Assembly (NCBI RefSeq): GCF_003286085.1
Contig: NW_020825321.1
Coordinates: 3,038,001-3,102,000 of the forward strand
DNA from: Drosophila persimilis
Taxonomy: Eukaryota > Arthropoda > Insecta > Diptera > Drosophilidae
DNA: 64,000 nt
Direction: 5' to 3'
Positions 20,255-30,300 of this stretch are shown here, in pieces. The notes under the pieces were generated by a model that did no database searches, was not told the DNA's origin, and was given only the letters and a program-made list of their open reading frames with translations. Within the stretch, counting starts at the first letter, position 1, and each line of letters starts with the position of its first letter. The position numbers and the translations under genes are program-made.

Positions 20255-20462
20255 TTACAATAGATATACATATTTCGTTAACTATTAAATACAGCCTGTC
20301 CAGCTCGTATTTTTCAAAATTATTAATTGAAACTTCCGTTTCATTAATTTTTATTTTTTTTTATTATCTCCGATCATAATAGATATTCCCAGTTATCTAT
20401 TAAAAATACAGCCTGCTTAGCTCGTATTTTCCCAAATTATCAATTGAAACTTACGTTTCATT
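20255..20462. repeat. Two ~110-bp tandem repeats in the presumed BEL-1 LTR/leader
   Basis: 20255-20345 and 20369-20462 share ATAGATAT, CTATTAAA..ATACAGCCTG, AGCTCGTATTTT and ATTGAAACTTCCGTTTCATT with scattered changes. They are probably duplicated promoter or leader sequence of the BEL-1 LTR; the LTR ends could not be fixed. Confidence 0.75.
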
Positions 20463-20567
20463 CATTTATTTTATACTCTGTTCCATAGGAGGGAAATCAG
20501 AATTTTTTATTTTGCTACCTTTAGCTGTCAGTGAACTAGACACTTGTTCAGTCTCAAAGGAGCTGGT

Positions 20568-21009
20568 TTAACTCCGTGCTCTTACCGCAGGGGGGAAAGA
20601 ACGGAGAGTCTCGAAGGACAGTCCGGCTCCGATGAGCAGATCAATCCGATGCGGCTTATGGAACGAAGGGTCAGCAAGCTGGATATTCAAAGGTATAGGC
20701 CAATTAGCAGTGCTAATTGAGACGCGAGGTTGACTGCCCGTAATCTTCTGGGGAACGACGGCAGATACCTTAAGTTGAGAAGCTAGCATCTCCTATGCCA
20801 GAGACTGCAGTAAGCAGCTTGGTTTTTCGCACTTGAAGCTGACGAGTAGTTACGAAATGCAATTGCGAGCCCGAGTCCAACAATGCGCGACATGGCATGA
20901 AAGTTCCAGCACTGTTTTTGACGAGAACGACGACGGTGGCTAATAGAACAGGCTCAGACGGACGCTGGGATATATGCGCTTGCGTCAAGGAGGGCGACAA
21001 TGCTGCCAT
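20568..21009 (-). pseudogene. BEL-2 aspartic protease (DUF1758)
   Basis: Two overlapping frames. Complement of 20770-21009 contains [18 protein letters not shown], the catalytic DSGS of the BEL/Pao protease. Complement of 20568-20789 contains LADPSFHKPHRIDLLIGAG, the following conserved block. A frameshift separates them. In the live element the protease cuts the Gag-Pol polyprotein. Confidence 0.88.
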
Positions 21010-21118
21010 GGCGGTATGATTTGGTTGCGGCTCAATTGAAGAAACAGTATGGAAGGGTTCTGTTGGACGAAGAAAATGCAGAAGTGTGGTGCTTCGATTG
21101 GCAAGTACGGCAGGGACC

Positions 21119-21361
21119 TCATTTACAATCTTTCAAGTGATGACCCTTTCGTAGGCAATTGACGCTTAACAAGAACCTCTTTGCTTCCTTGTGACGATCA
21201 TTTGGCGATAGAGTTTTGAACCGTTGACAATTGGCAATCATATGGTTCGTGTCATCCCAAAAAACACAGGAAACAGGAGCGCAAGATGCTACAAACGATT
21301 TTCGATGATGCGTACTCACGGTTTTCCCTGACTTGCCAACCTGACCATCTTGCCCTTGCAT
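21119..21361 (-). pseudogene. BEL-2 gag zinc-knuckle region
   Basis: The frame has DDTNHMIANCQRFKTLSPND and CLRKGHHLKDCK, the CCHC-like region of BEL/Pao gag. The first Cys of the classic CxxC is replaced or displaced (CVFWDDTNHM). A frameshift joins it to the gag frame upstream. Confidence 0.8.
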
Positions 21362-21981
21362 GGAGTGGTGAATGCCTTCAAGGGTCTTTGTTCGACATCT
21401 TTGTTCCAGAAATGCAGATAATTACTCCAGGATAGAATATCGTGATTCGACGACGCTGCTTCCCATTTAACTTGAGTCTGCCTGTCCAAATTCTTCCAGA
21501 GTGCGTGGACGATGATGCAATCAGCTATTTCCTCCTTAGTTGCAAGCGCTTCCAACGCGCGAAGATGTGAGGTGGCGGCCTCCGTAAACGCCCGCAGCGA
21601 AACAATAGAGAAGTCTCCACGTGCCAGCCCAAATATTTCTCTAATGTGTGCCTGTAGAATGAGACGTTTATTAGCAAATCGATTTTTGAGAATATCTAAT
21701 GCGGTATTGTAATTAGCCTCGCTCATCTTCAACGAACTATTGGTGTCCAACGCCGCTTCGCTTAAACAAGACCGCAAATGCTGTAACTTATCGATAAAAG
21801 TCAGCTCAGCTTCACTATCAATCACAGCTGTGAACATGGAATAGAAGCTTGTCCACTCTGTATAGGCTGCGCTAAACTTGGGCAGCTGCAGCTGTGGCAA
21901 GCGCGATCCATTGGCCATGTACATTATGGATTGGGATTCACTTGGGTTCATTTGAAACGTGAAATAATGGGCTGGGAACAC
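21316..21981 (-). pseudogene. BEL-2 gag central domain (DUF1759)
   Basis: A 221-residue frame with LPQLQLPKFSAAYTEWTSFY, FIDKLQHLRSCLSEAAL, NYNTALDILKNRFANKRLIL and TSHLRALEALATKEEIAD. This is the standard DUF1759 gag/capsid-like region of BEL/Pao elements. It is separated from the N-terminal frame by a shift near 21985. Confidence 0.9.
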
Positions 21982-22069
21982 TTGCCCAACTCACGCTGTA
22001 GAATGGTCCTCAATGATAGGATGGACGAGTCAAATTTTCCTGGTATTTCACTGGACATAGATTCAAAAT

Positions 22070-22399
22070 TCATTTCAAACTGGTGTGTGCCACAATAAAA
22101 TTGGATTTCAGCTCCGTCAATGATTCCAAGAACGCTCGCAGATTATATTCATCCCTTTGGCGCAGCTTTTCACGATCCATCTCTGTGCGTATTGACTCTA
22201 GCCTGTCGAAAAGGGCTCTTGCCTTCCGCCTCATAATGGAAATCCGCGATGCAGGGAATTGGGTGGTGGCTGCGTTCGCACTATCCCTTTCACTAGATGG
22301 AGCATCGCCAACTGTCACTGTATCACTGTCATTGCCCATAGCCAACGATACACTCCTTCTATTATTTTTCCTTTTGCCCATGGTTTTGGCTATATATTG
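22070..22399 (-). pseudogene. BEL-2 gag N-terminus
   Basis: Likely starts at the internal ATG near 22383 (MGKRKNNRRSVSLAMG) rather than at the longer frame start. It then has IMRRKARALFDRLESIRTEM and YNLRAFLESLTELKSNFIVA, the helical N-terminal gag segment. It continues into the DUF1759 part through a stop or frameshift around 21985-22070. Confidence 0.8.
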
Positions 22400-22423
22400 T
22401 TGACGCGGAGTGTGTGAGCAAAG

Positions 22424-23143
22424 ACTATACAATACCAAGATGTTGCATGAGGAACAAATTCTTTTTCAATTTTCGTTTGACGCTTCATGGTACGGGCGCG
22501 CGGGGCTATTACTTCAATTCTCTTTTACGCTACCTTCGCCTCCGAAATGCTACTCGGCTTCGTCAATGCCTCGGTCAACGTCGAGTCGGTGTGTCTCGAG
22601 AGAAAGAATACAAAAACAAAATATGAATCGTCTGCGTGCCGAAACCGTAGGGCAGCGTGGTCGCTGATGTCTTTGGAGCGTCTTTGTATGAGTGCTTTAG
22701 ATAAATTTAATGTACGCATCTAATAGGGAATTTTTCAATCGAATTTTCAAGATAGTTTTAGTTTAGGAGATATAAGCACTCAAAGTTTAACATTTTTTAG
22801 GTGTGCAAATAATTATTGAACTCATATTCACTAACTAATTTAGCAAGCTGAGACGGCCAAAGGTCCCACTGTGCCGCTCCAAAGACATCGGCGATCCGCG
22901 ACCACCGCTTCGACGGTGCTGAGGCTCGAGAGTCCAGAATTGCCGAACAGACGAAACCGATGGGCAGCGGGGTCGCGGTAGAGACGAAGTACAGGCGAAA
23001 AGGGAATTGAAACCCCGCGAGCTCCCTCGTGCCTTTTGGGTTCTAATGTTAGGACCCGTCATAGAACAGCTTTTTGGTCGCTCATGTAACATCTTGGTAT
23101 TGTATAGTCTTTGGTGTGAGTCGTTTGAATAAAAATGATGCAA
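22424..23143. repeat. Imperfect long inverted repeat in the BEL-2 leader
   Basis: 22424-22462 (AAAGACTATACAATACCAAG...) recurs as its reverse complement at 23083-23117. The next ~250 bp of each arm, down to GATGTCTTTGGAGCG (22667-22681 and the reverse complement near 22875-22890), also match patchily. The arms are diverged. The arrangement could form a large hairpin or mark an inverted duplication of leader sequence. Confidence 0.7.
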
Positions 23144-23620
23144 CGCGAGAGTTCAAAGGAGATCAAAATGTTTTGCGATCACTTTCGCGACACTTTTTAT
23201 TTGTGTATGTCCAAAATATAGGCGCCGGCAAAGCAACGAAGCGACGACCGAAAAAGAACCAATAGTTATGCACAAGAGAGCGACCGAGATGTTTTGCATT
23301 GTTTAAAGCTCGAATTCGAGAGAGAGATATGTGCAGCCGGCCACGAGAGCTGGCTGAAGCAAACGACGAAAGAGGAGGCGAAGAAAACTAACGGACCACG
23401 CTTAGAACTCTATGCAGACGGTCTTGACAGTGCGCTGCGCGGCAACGAAAAAGACGGCGAAAGAGAAGCGAAAACGAATAGCGGGTCGCTAGAACTGCCA
23501 CGGTGGGCCAAAACGATCTTTGGTTCGCTACTTTTCTACAAATGTTACATCAAACCTTCGAATTTGATTTAACGAACTACTTGAAACACTACTAACACAC
23601 GACAAGTCCACGGCGATCAC

Positions 23621-23633
23621 GTCGGGGTCACCA
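23621..23633 (-). promoter_or_regulatory. Candidate primer-binding site of BEL-2
   Basis: On the minus strand TGGTGACCCCGAC lies three bases after the LTR end ...AACA. A TGG start, complementary to a tRNA CCA end, and the spacing are as expected for an LTR element. I cannot name the tRNA with confidence. Confidence 0.65.
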
Positions 23634-23636
23634 AAA

Positions 23637-23745
23637 TGTTGGAAGCTGCCGAGCTTTTTCGGCAACTCTGACTCCACATTTACAAATTAAAAATTGCTCC
23701 GTTGTTAAGGTTACAATTGGGCGTTTATTGTTTGTGTGTTGTTGT
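23637..23745 (-). repeat. BEL-2 5' LTR, 3' portion
   Basis: The plus-strand TGTTGGAAGCTGCCGAGC at 23637 is the reverse complement of an LTR end in ...AACA. A short GCCGA/TCGGC hairpin lies inside. LINE sequence starts at about 23745, so the LTR 5' end is missing. Confidence 0.55.
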
Positions 23746-24130
23746 TAATCAGTTCGTCTGCTATGTAGCTGCCTTCAACGTCCTGGTGATCCGGCACGGT
23801 AGCTCCACCCTTTATTTACTGTTGCAGCTATATGGCTGTTAAAACACTTCTTATGATCAAAAAGGACTCCAAGGTCATTTGAACTCGAAATTCGCTCGAG
23901 AACATGATTTCCTAGAACATATGAGACAAAATGTGGAGCGCGACGGTAAAATGTCATAAGTTTGCATTTGGAAAGGTTCAGAAAAAGAAGATTATTTGAA
24001 CACCACCATAGTAGTTCACTTAGATCCAGTTGAAAGCGTGTGTGCAAATACCAATCAGAGTAAGACTGACAGATTTAAAGTTTTGAGAAGAAGCGACGAT
24101 AGACTGATAGGCCTAAAGACTTTTGTGGTT
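23745..24130 (-). pseudogene. LINE scraps: RNase H piece and RT pieces
   Basis: The complement of about 23747-23810 encodes PDHQDVEGSYIADEL, the end of an I/LOA-type RNase H. Complement of 23775-24060 encodes an RT thumb with LNLSKCKLMTFYRRAP and VLERISSSNDLGVLFD. About 24060-24125 encodes LRPISLSSLLLKTL, an RT palm block. The order is not that of one element, so it is a mosaic of at least two LINE types. Confidence 0.7.
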
Positions 24131-24618
24131 GAGTGTTAGGCTTTAGCCGCCTTTTTTTGTTGGACGTTGACATGCAATGACTGCATCTTTCAAGAGGCGA
24201 TGCAATTACTGCACCGTCAAGTGGCCCGTGTGACACCAGCAGAAGGCTGTGACGCGAGCATGCAGGAAAGATAGCTGTTAGACTAATATTCGAGGAAAAT
24301 TAGCACTAAAGTTTCTAAGAGAATTAGGCATGCATTCAAAAAAAAAAAAAAAAATACCACTACAATAACTAATTACTAATGACTAGAAAGGAGTGTAAGG
24401 ATTAGTAATTTAATAAGAGGAAGAGAATTAGTGGTGGATATAACCTCAACCTCAGACCCTCAACGGTGCATGCAAGGAATAATTCGATCTACAAAGTGGA
24501 AGGAATGTCTATGTCACCCCTGGTCAAGTTGTGCATAAAAATCACCCCAAGAATTTTTCTACTTTTAACTTACGAGGGAGGTTTACTAGTAGTAGTCTAC
24601 TAGAGTAAGATGGGAGTC

Positions 24619-25230
24619 TCACACCTTCATTCCAGTTAAGACCCCGCAGAGCAAAGGGTAAAAAGTTTTTCTGTACTGATTCTCTACGGTCCTGGTGTAC
24701 TTTGTACTGCGGGCACCATACACAGGAGAGATCGGACGAGCAAGCGAGGTATAGATAGTCTTTGTTATATAGGGGTCGTCAAATTCCTTTGACCACCTCT
24801 TTAGAAGCACAAGCTCGCCCATGGCCTTATTAACCATAGTAGAAATGTGCTCGGAAAACTTTAACGTGGGGTCTAACATAACACCCAGATCATCTACCAG
24901 GGTAATTCTCTCAAGAGAACCACCAAATAGGGTATAGGAAGCCAAAAAGAGGCTAGAACGATGAAATGTCATAGGCATTTCGAGGCATTAAGGTATAACA
25001 AGTTTGCACAACACTATGACTGAAAGTTTTTGAGATCGATTTGCAAGTGAGAATGAAATGAAATGTCCTTATACTGGACACAAAAATTAACATCATCCTC
25101 ATACATAAGTACTCGAGAGTATGTAATACCGAAGGCAAGTCATTAATAAAGAGTGTGAAGAGTAAGGGGCCTAGATTCCTGCCCTGTGGCAGAAACCTTT
25201 ACTGGTAAAGAGAGGGGGTTTTTGAAGAGG
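24619..25230 (-). pseudogene. CR1-like copy I RT remnant
   Basis: Complement of 24619-24978 carries [40 protein letters not shown] and TLYTSLARPISP-like sequence. Complement of 24953-25138 carries the damaged active-site stretch [12 protein letters not shown], where copy III has LMYADDV. The stop pattern shows it is dead. Confidence 0.85.
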
Positions 25231-25235
25231 ACTCT

Positions 25236-26080
25236 TTAAGACCTGGAACAAAGATACAATTTGGCAGACCAAATGGTGTCAAATTGAGTTGGGGAGATGC
25301 TTATCTTAAACGAGGCAATCTCCCTGGCATAAGAGAAGTTGAATTTCTCCACCTTTAATCCCATGGCTTTTATTTTGCGTTGAATAAAAGCAATTACATC
25401 ATTAGATATGAGGTCAGGGGCCAGCCGTGAAACAAAAACTTGTCGTTTTGGTGGGACTCCTACCAGTGGTTTAGTCACCACAGGCCTAGTACCTGTGGTG
25501 GCAATATCCGGAGGACCGGAACGTCTATTTACTGGTGGGCGAACTTGCGGACACCACGGACACGGACGCTGCAGACGTACTTGGCTTAACATTCTCCGAG
25601 GTGATGAATTCGGCTACCGAATCTTCATCGCCAGCAGCTGTCGTTGCACTTGGAGTGGCAAACGAGATCAACTGCTGCATACTTGGAGTGGTCGGAGTCA
25701 GTTTTTCGGCGGCGCACGGCTCCGCAGATCCCGCGGAGTGACCTTTTTACGCCTCGGAGACTCATTCAGAAGTTGCAGACAGCCAAATTGAGACTCCATG
25801 GCTAGGAGCCGATCGTATTGCTTTTAAAAGCCAACGGTCAGCTCCTTAAAGCCCTTCCGCGTCTGCCTCATAAAAGCCACCATATCATTTTCCACCGCAC
25901 GGCATGCCTCGCAACTGTAATGCAACCCATTACGTTTGGCTATAGTATCACTCACGAGGCCAGAAAATCCAACGCATTTTGCGTGCACTACGCTGTCGCA
26001 GAGCCAGAAGGGAACATTCGGCTGATCGTGGGTGATCTGCTTCTTACAAGTTTTTTTGGTGCAGACCGTAGCGTATTTCC
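25236..26080 (-). pseudogene. CR1-like copy I ORF1 remnant
   Basis: Complement of 25236-25592 encodes [20 protein letters not shown] and [20 protein letters not shown], the C-terminal RRM-like part seen in copy III. The reverse strand of 25600-26070 matches the PHD-like N-terminus of copy III with indels. Its plus-strand frames are shadows. Confidence 0.85.
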
Positions 26081-26579
26081 TTTTTTTTATTTATTTATTT
26101 ACTTAAGAAAAAAAATTCTAATACAAATTGGTATCAGACCAATTTGTCAGACAACGCTCAAAGCGGAATTAGTGAAAAGAGAGCAGAGTGGAGAGCGGTT
26201 ATAGCGAGAGCTACTAAACAGAGAGCGCTATTGCTCAGAAAGTTTAAAGAGCGAGAGAGAAAGAACAGTTATTGAAGTTGACGTGATAGCAAGAGAGTGA
26301 TAAAACAACAAAAGCTACAAGATGAGAGACGAGAGCTGTAATGCAATGTAATTTACTCACGGCAACAACAAAAACACGACAAGCCGACGCCGAATAATTT
26401 GAAGTTCAATAAATAATGATTAAAAACAAATCAAAAGGCATGCACTCGCGGAATAGAATAGATTTCCAGATAGTAATTTGGATTAGGAAGGTATTTAATG
26501 TTTATTTATGAAAACATCGGTTGTTTATGCAAAACAAAGGGAAAATATGCGGAGCGCAAAACAAAAACGCGTCTGATCT

Positions 26580-27099
26580 ATGTTTGTTCATGGCTTGTTT
26601 GCGTTAAGCCATGAGAGTATAATTTTCCTACTATATTCCAGAAGTTGTATTGAAACCAGTTGATCGTCTTCGGTCTTTTGAAGTTGGGCCGGAATGATCT
26701 GGCGATTTTAACGATTTGAAACTGTTTACTGCCCAGCTAATATTCCGGTTTTGAGGATGTGGGCCATCGAAACATTCAAAAATATATTTTTTTGTAAACC
26801 TGGAATTCATCAAAACAAATGTTAAATCCCAAGTCTACAAGACTCAGCTTGAAAAAAAATACATTTTGGATTGGATTTTGTTGACTAATATTATTGACCA
26901 TTCTGAAAGTTTTTTGAAAGTCTTTTAGATCCTTTTCGGTATTGAATTGATTTTGTTGAAAAATATAAAAAATATTCTATTATTGAAATATTCAATATAT
27001 ATTGTAAAAATTAAATTTAAGCAAGTCTGCAATCGCAAAATGTAATTATCAAACATTTTAACGTTTTCTTTCGATCACCACCTGTGCTTTTACTGGCAG
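26580..27099 (+). other. AT-rich stretch upstream of the first visible ADAM exon
   Basis: No transposon or coding similarity was seen. It ends in a pyrimidine-rich acceptor (TTTTACTGGCAG at 27088-27099), so it is probably intron. Confidence 0.5.
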
Positions 27100-27399
27100 A
27101 AACATCCACATGTAATTTTTGAAGCGCGTACGAAAGCAAACAAGGGATGCGCAAATTCAGGTAATTTAGACTCATGGCGATTGTCTCGTCGCACCAAGCA
27201 CGTGTCAGTAGGAGTTGCGGATGTGGTGGACGATATACGTCAGAGCCACGCAATTCGCAGCAAGCGGGATGTGCGAGAGGCCACCAAATACATTGAAACA
27301 GCAATTATCGTGGACAAGGCTATGTTTGATAAACGGAACGGGAGCACGCGCGCCGAGGTGATTCACGACGCAATACAGGTTGCCAATATAGCTGATCTG
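27100..27399 (+). CDS. ADAM exon 1 of those visible: prodomain end and start of protease-like domain
   Basis: 100 codons, opening [17 protein letters not shown], with the furin-type site RSKRDV and then the metzincin start [14 protein letters not shown]. Acceptor TTTTACTGGCAG; donor GTAAGT at 27400. An alternative acceptor at 27160 (AAATTCAG) would shorten it by 61 bases and change phase; the longer form keeps an open, family-like sequence and is preferred. Confidence 0.85.
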
Positions 27400-30300
27400 G
27401 TAAGTATTAACAGTATTAACCGAATGTCTGAAACTATTTATTTGAATTTAAAATTGCAAGTACTTCCGTACCCTGAATACTCGTGTGTCGGTGGTTTATA
27501 TTGAAACATGGGGAAAAAACCAAGCCATCATCGATGGAAGTAAGGACATTGGCAAGGCAATATCTAACTTTAACGATTACACGTCAAGAAATCTGTTTCA
27601 AATTGAGCGAGACACTACTCAGTTGCTTACGTAAGAGTTTCCTGTCTTCCCTGTGCACTCTTACAGGGTACTGTACTAGGCTCTTATATTATTTTATTTC
27701 CGTCTTTTAGTGGTGAAACATTTTCCGGCGGAGAGGCTGGGATGGCCGTTCCTGAAACTGTCTGTACACCTCGGGCTGTAGGCATCAGCGTCGATGTTAA
27801 CGTCTATGAGCCACACCTCCTCGCAGGTACCATGGCTCACATGATTGGCCATAACATCGGAATGGGGCACGACGATGGACGTAAGAAGTGTCTTTTTCCA
27901 TTATATAACAATTATAAAGAAAGATCTGTTACTTGGCTTTAGGTGAGGAATGTTTTTGTCGCGACTGGCATGGTTGCATAATGGCACAGTCGATCGTCGG
28001 GCAGGAGAATGTCCAACCGTATAAATTTTCTGAATGCAGTAAGAAAGACTACATTGACGCATTGCGTACGGGACACGGACTGTGTTTGCTCAACAAGCCT
28101 AATGAGGTGAGCGATGAGCGGAAATCCAACTGATAAGTTGTGGCACTTTGGCCCAGTAAACTGATTGGGAGTTTCTTAAACCGTTGCTAGACCAGAAATT
28201 TATTAATGCAGCTTTTTTCAAAATTTGCACTCAATAGATCGAATTGCGTCGAAACTGCGGTAATAAAGTAGTCGAGGAAGATGAGGAGTGTGATTGTGGT
28301 ACCTTTGAAGAATGTGCCCTGGATCCCTGCTGCGACGGAATAACATGCAAGCTAAAATCTGAGGCGCAATGCGCTAGCGGCGCATGCTGTGACCAATGCC
28401 GCGTATGTACTATTTCCTGCCAGCATAATAACTATTATAATTGTATTACATGTTTGCAGTTACGTCCTAAGGATTACATTTGCCGGGACTCAAACAATGA
28501 GTGTGATCTTCCAGAATACTGTGATGGCGAAGTCGGTCAATGTCCTTCTGACGTCTATAAGAAAAATGGGTCTCCATGTGGCGTCAGCAAGTCAGGCGTT
28601 TCTGGTGCGTAGATCTTAGCATTATTATTTATAGAAACATTAAACATGCTATAATTCGAAACCCATATATTTATGTTCCAGGCTACTGTTTCCAGGGCTA
28701 CTGTCCTACACTAAGCCTGCAATGTGAAGCAATTTGGGGATATGGGGGATCCGCAGCAGATCGGCAATGCTATGAACAATTTAATTCTAAGGGCTCAATT
28801 AATGGCCATTGTGGGCGTGATGTGAATGAGCATTATATTAAGTGCGATCCAGAGTAAGTTATCAATTATCGCTAACAAAGCGAATCTATCACCTATATTT
28901 GCATAGCAATACGATTCGTAATGTTTGGGGCTCTATTGCCTCTGCACTAATATATCCGATAATTAGTTTCTATATATTCATTTATTGATTCGTGAACCGA
29001 ATTCAATTCCTTAACTCCTTAAACTAATTTACTCTATCTTTTTCTTTTTGTATAAAAACCAAACGGTTGCGTTAATTAGCATTGGACTGTAGAACGTCTC
29101 GACCGATTTAGATATATTTTTTTTTTTTCCTTTTTAACCAGGGATATTGGGAAAGGTTAAAAAAAAACAAAAAAAGACAAAAGAAACCGCAAATAAATAG
29201 GCATATTTAAGAATAAAGAAGGCAGATGATTGAGTTGTTATTACAAATCGACTTGAATACTAAATGACGCCGACCGACGATAACGAAGTGGGAGTTGCCT
29301 TTAACACATCCAAATATCGCCTCGACAACGAAACAAGAAATGGCGTGTGTGATGTATGTATTGTTTTATTCTATTGGAAGTTAAATACATTTTCTTAGTT
29401 TAACTAAGAGTCAAGATCTCCCACTCTCTTTGGGGGACTGACCCGCCAATCGGCTTGAATCGGAATACTTCCACTTGACCTTGGCGCTTCTCACTATGAC
29501 CGCACATCAACAAATACACAGTTCCCTGAAAAATTCGAAATATAATAATATCGATTTCGCGAGATTCGTGTCGTTACATTTTAATTGCCTGACTATCGAG
29601 CGTTAAACTAATCCGTTCCACGACATCCCGACCCCCGTAAAGCAGTTCCATTCACCACACCCAGAACAGCTAACTTAGAGACGGCACGCATCATCACTTT
29701 GACTCGATCGTCATTGGCCACGCGCATAACCGCTCGTCGTGGTACTCCGTCCACTCCAGGGAACACTTCTATCGTGATGCCTTTCTTCCATTCTCTGGGT
29801 GGAACAGCTTAATCACATATGTAGACCAGATCTCCGCGAAGCATAAGCTCGTAGGTGGGTACTCATGTACCCTTCGTTTCCTGAACCGGTCCCTCATCAT
29901 CCGGCAATACGCCACTGCTTTCCTGTCTCGCACTTTTCTGGTGGCTGACAGTTAGCTTTTGGAAGGTTCGACGCCTTCGGCTGGATTCCCCGGACAGTTA
30001 AAGATTCATTCGACTCCTTTGGACGACAGTTCGCCCTGGATCTTCTCTGCCTTTTTTTTATATGGACGTAGCGGAACCAAACGCGTACATGCAGGAAAGA
30101 TAGTTGTAAGACTAATATTCGAGGAACATTAGCACTACACTTACTAAGAAACTAAACATGCATTCAACATGCATTTACGAATACTACTACAACTACTAAT
30201 TACTAGAAAGGTGAGTGAGGATTAGTAATTTAATAAAAGGAAGAGAATTAGTGGTGGATATAATGTGGTATAGGGAATTATAATCCGAGCATAAGACCCT

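Larger units (their letters stand above)
13563..20560 (-). mobile_element. BEL-1 copy c, most complete (pol, gag, leader), with DINE-1 insertion
   Basis: Reading leftward from 20560: LTR/leader-like DNA with two tandem repeats (20255-20462) and a 51-bp minisatellite (19885-20065); gag N-terminus (complement of 19575-19769); a DINE-1 inserted at 18203-19312; more gag (18220-17600); zinc finger; protease; RT with a YMDD box near 15990; RNase H; integrase; end at 13563 without an LTR. Many frames are broken. It is the reference for copies a and b. Confidence 0.85.
20561..23745 (-). mobile_element. BEL/Pao family BEL-2, 5' part (LTR piece, PBS, leader, gag, protease)
   Basis: Read leftward: LTR end (23637-23745), primer-binding site (23621-23633), a long leader with an inverted repeat, gag (22400 to about 21316), zinc knuckle (21361-21119) and protease (21009-20568). 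It stops at 20568 close to BEL-1; RT onward is absent. The family differs from BEL-1 in protein and base composition. Confidence 0.85.
24175..26579 (-). mobile_element. CR1-like LINE copy I, internally deleted, with Jockey-derived 3' tail
   Basis: Homologous to copy III (37500-41612). On the minus strand: 5' UTR 26579-26085, ORF1 about 26080-25236, then a deletion to RT (25230-24619, with the active-site stretch near 25095), 3' UTR to about 24245. About 70-120 bp related to the Jockey endonuclease start (24180-24245) and a T-run at 24173-24179 (= poly(A)) follow. The frames are broken. Confidence 0.85.

Noticed and set aside
19840..20379. 179-residue Ala/Val-rich plus-strand open frame
   Set aside because: It is a by-product of the 51-bp minisatellite; the second half is AT-rich leader with no protein character.
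25408..25791. 127-residue plus-strand frame, also at 40400-40768
   Set aside because: Antisense of CR1-like ORF1, shared between copies only because the element is.
29030..29100. Possible tRNA or snRNA gene near a TATAAAAA motif
   Set aside because: No cloverleaf, A/B boxes or Sm site could be found.
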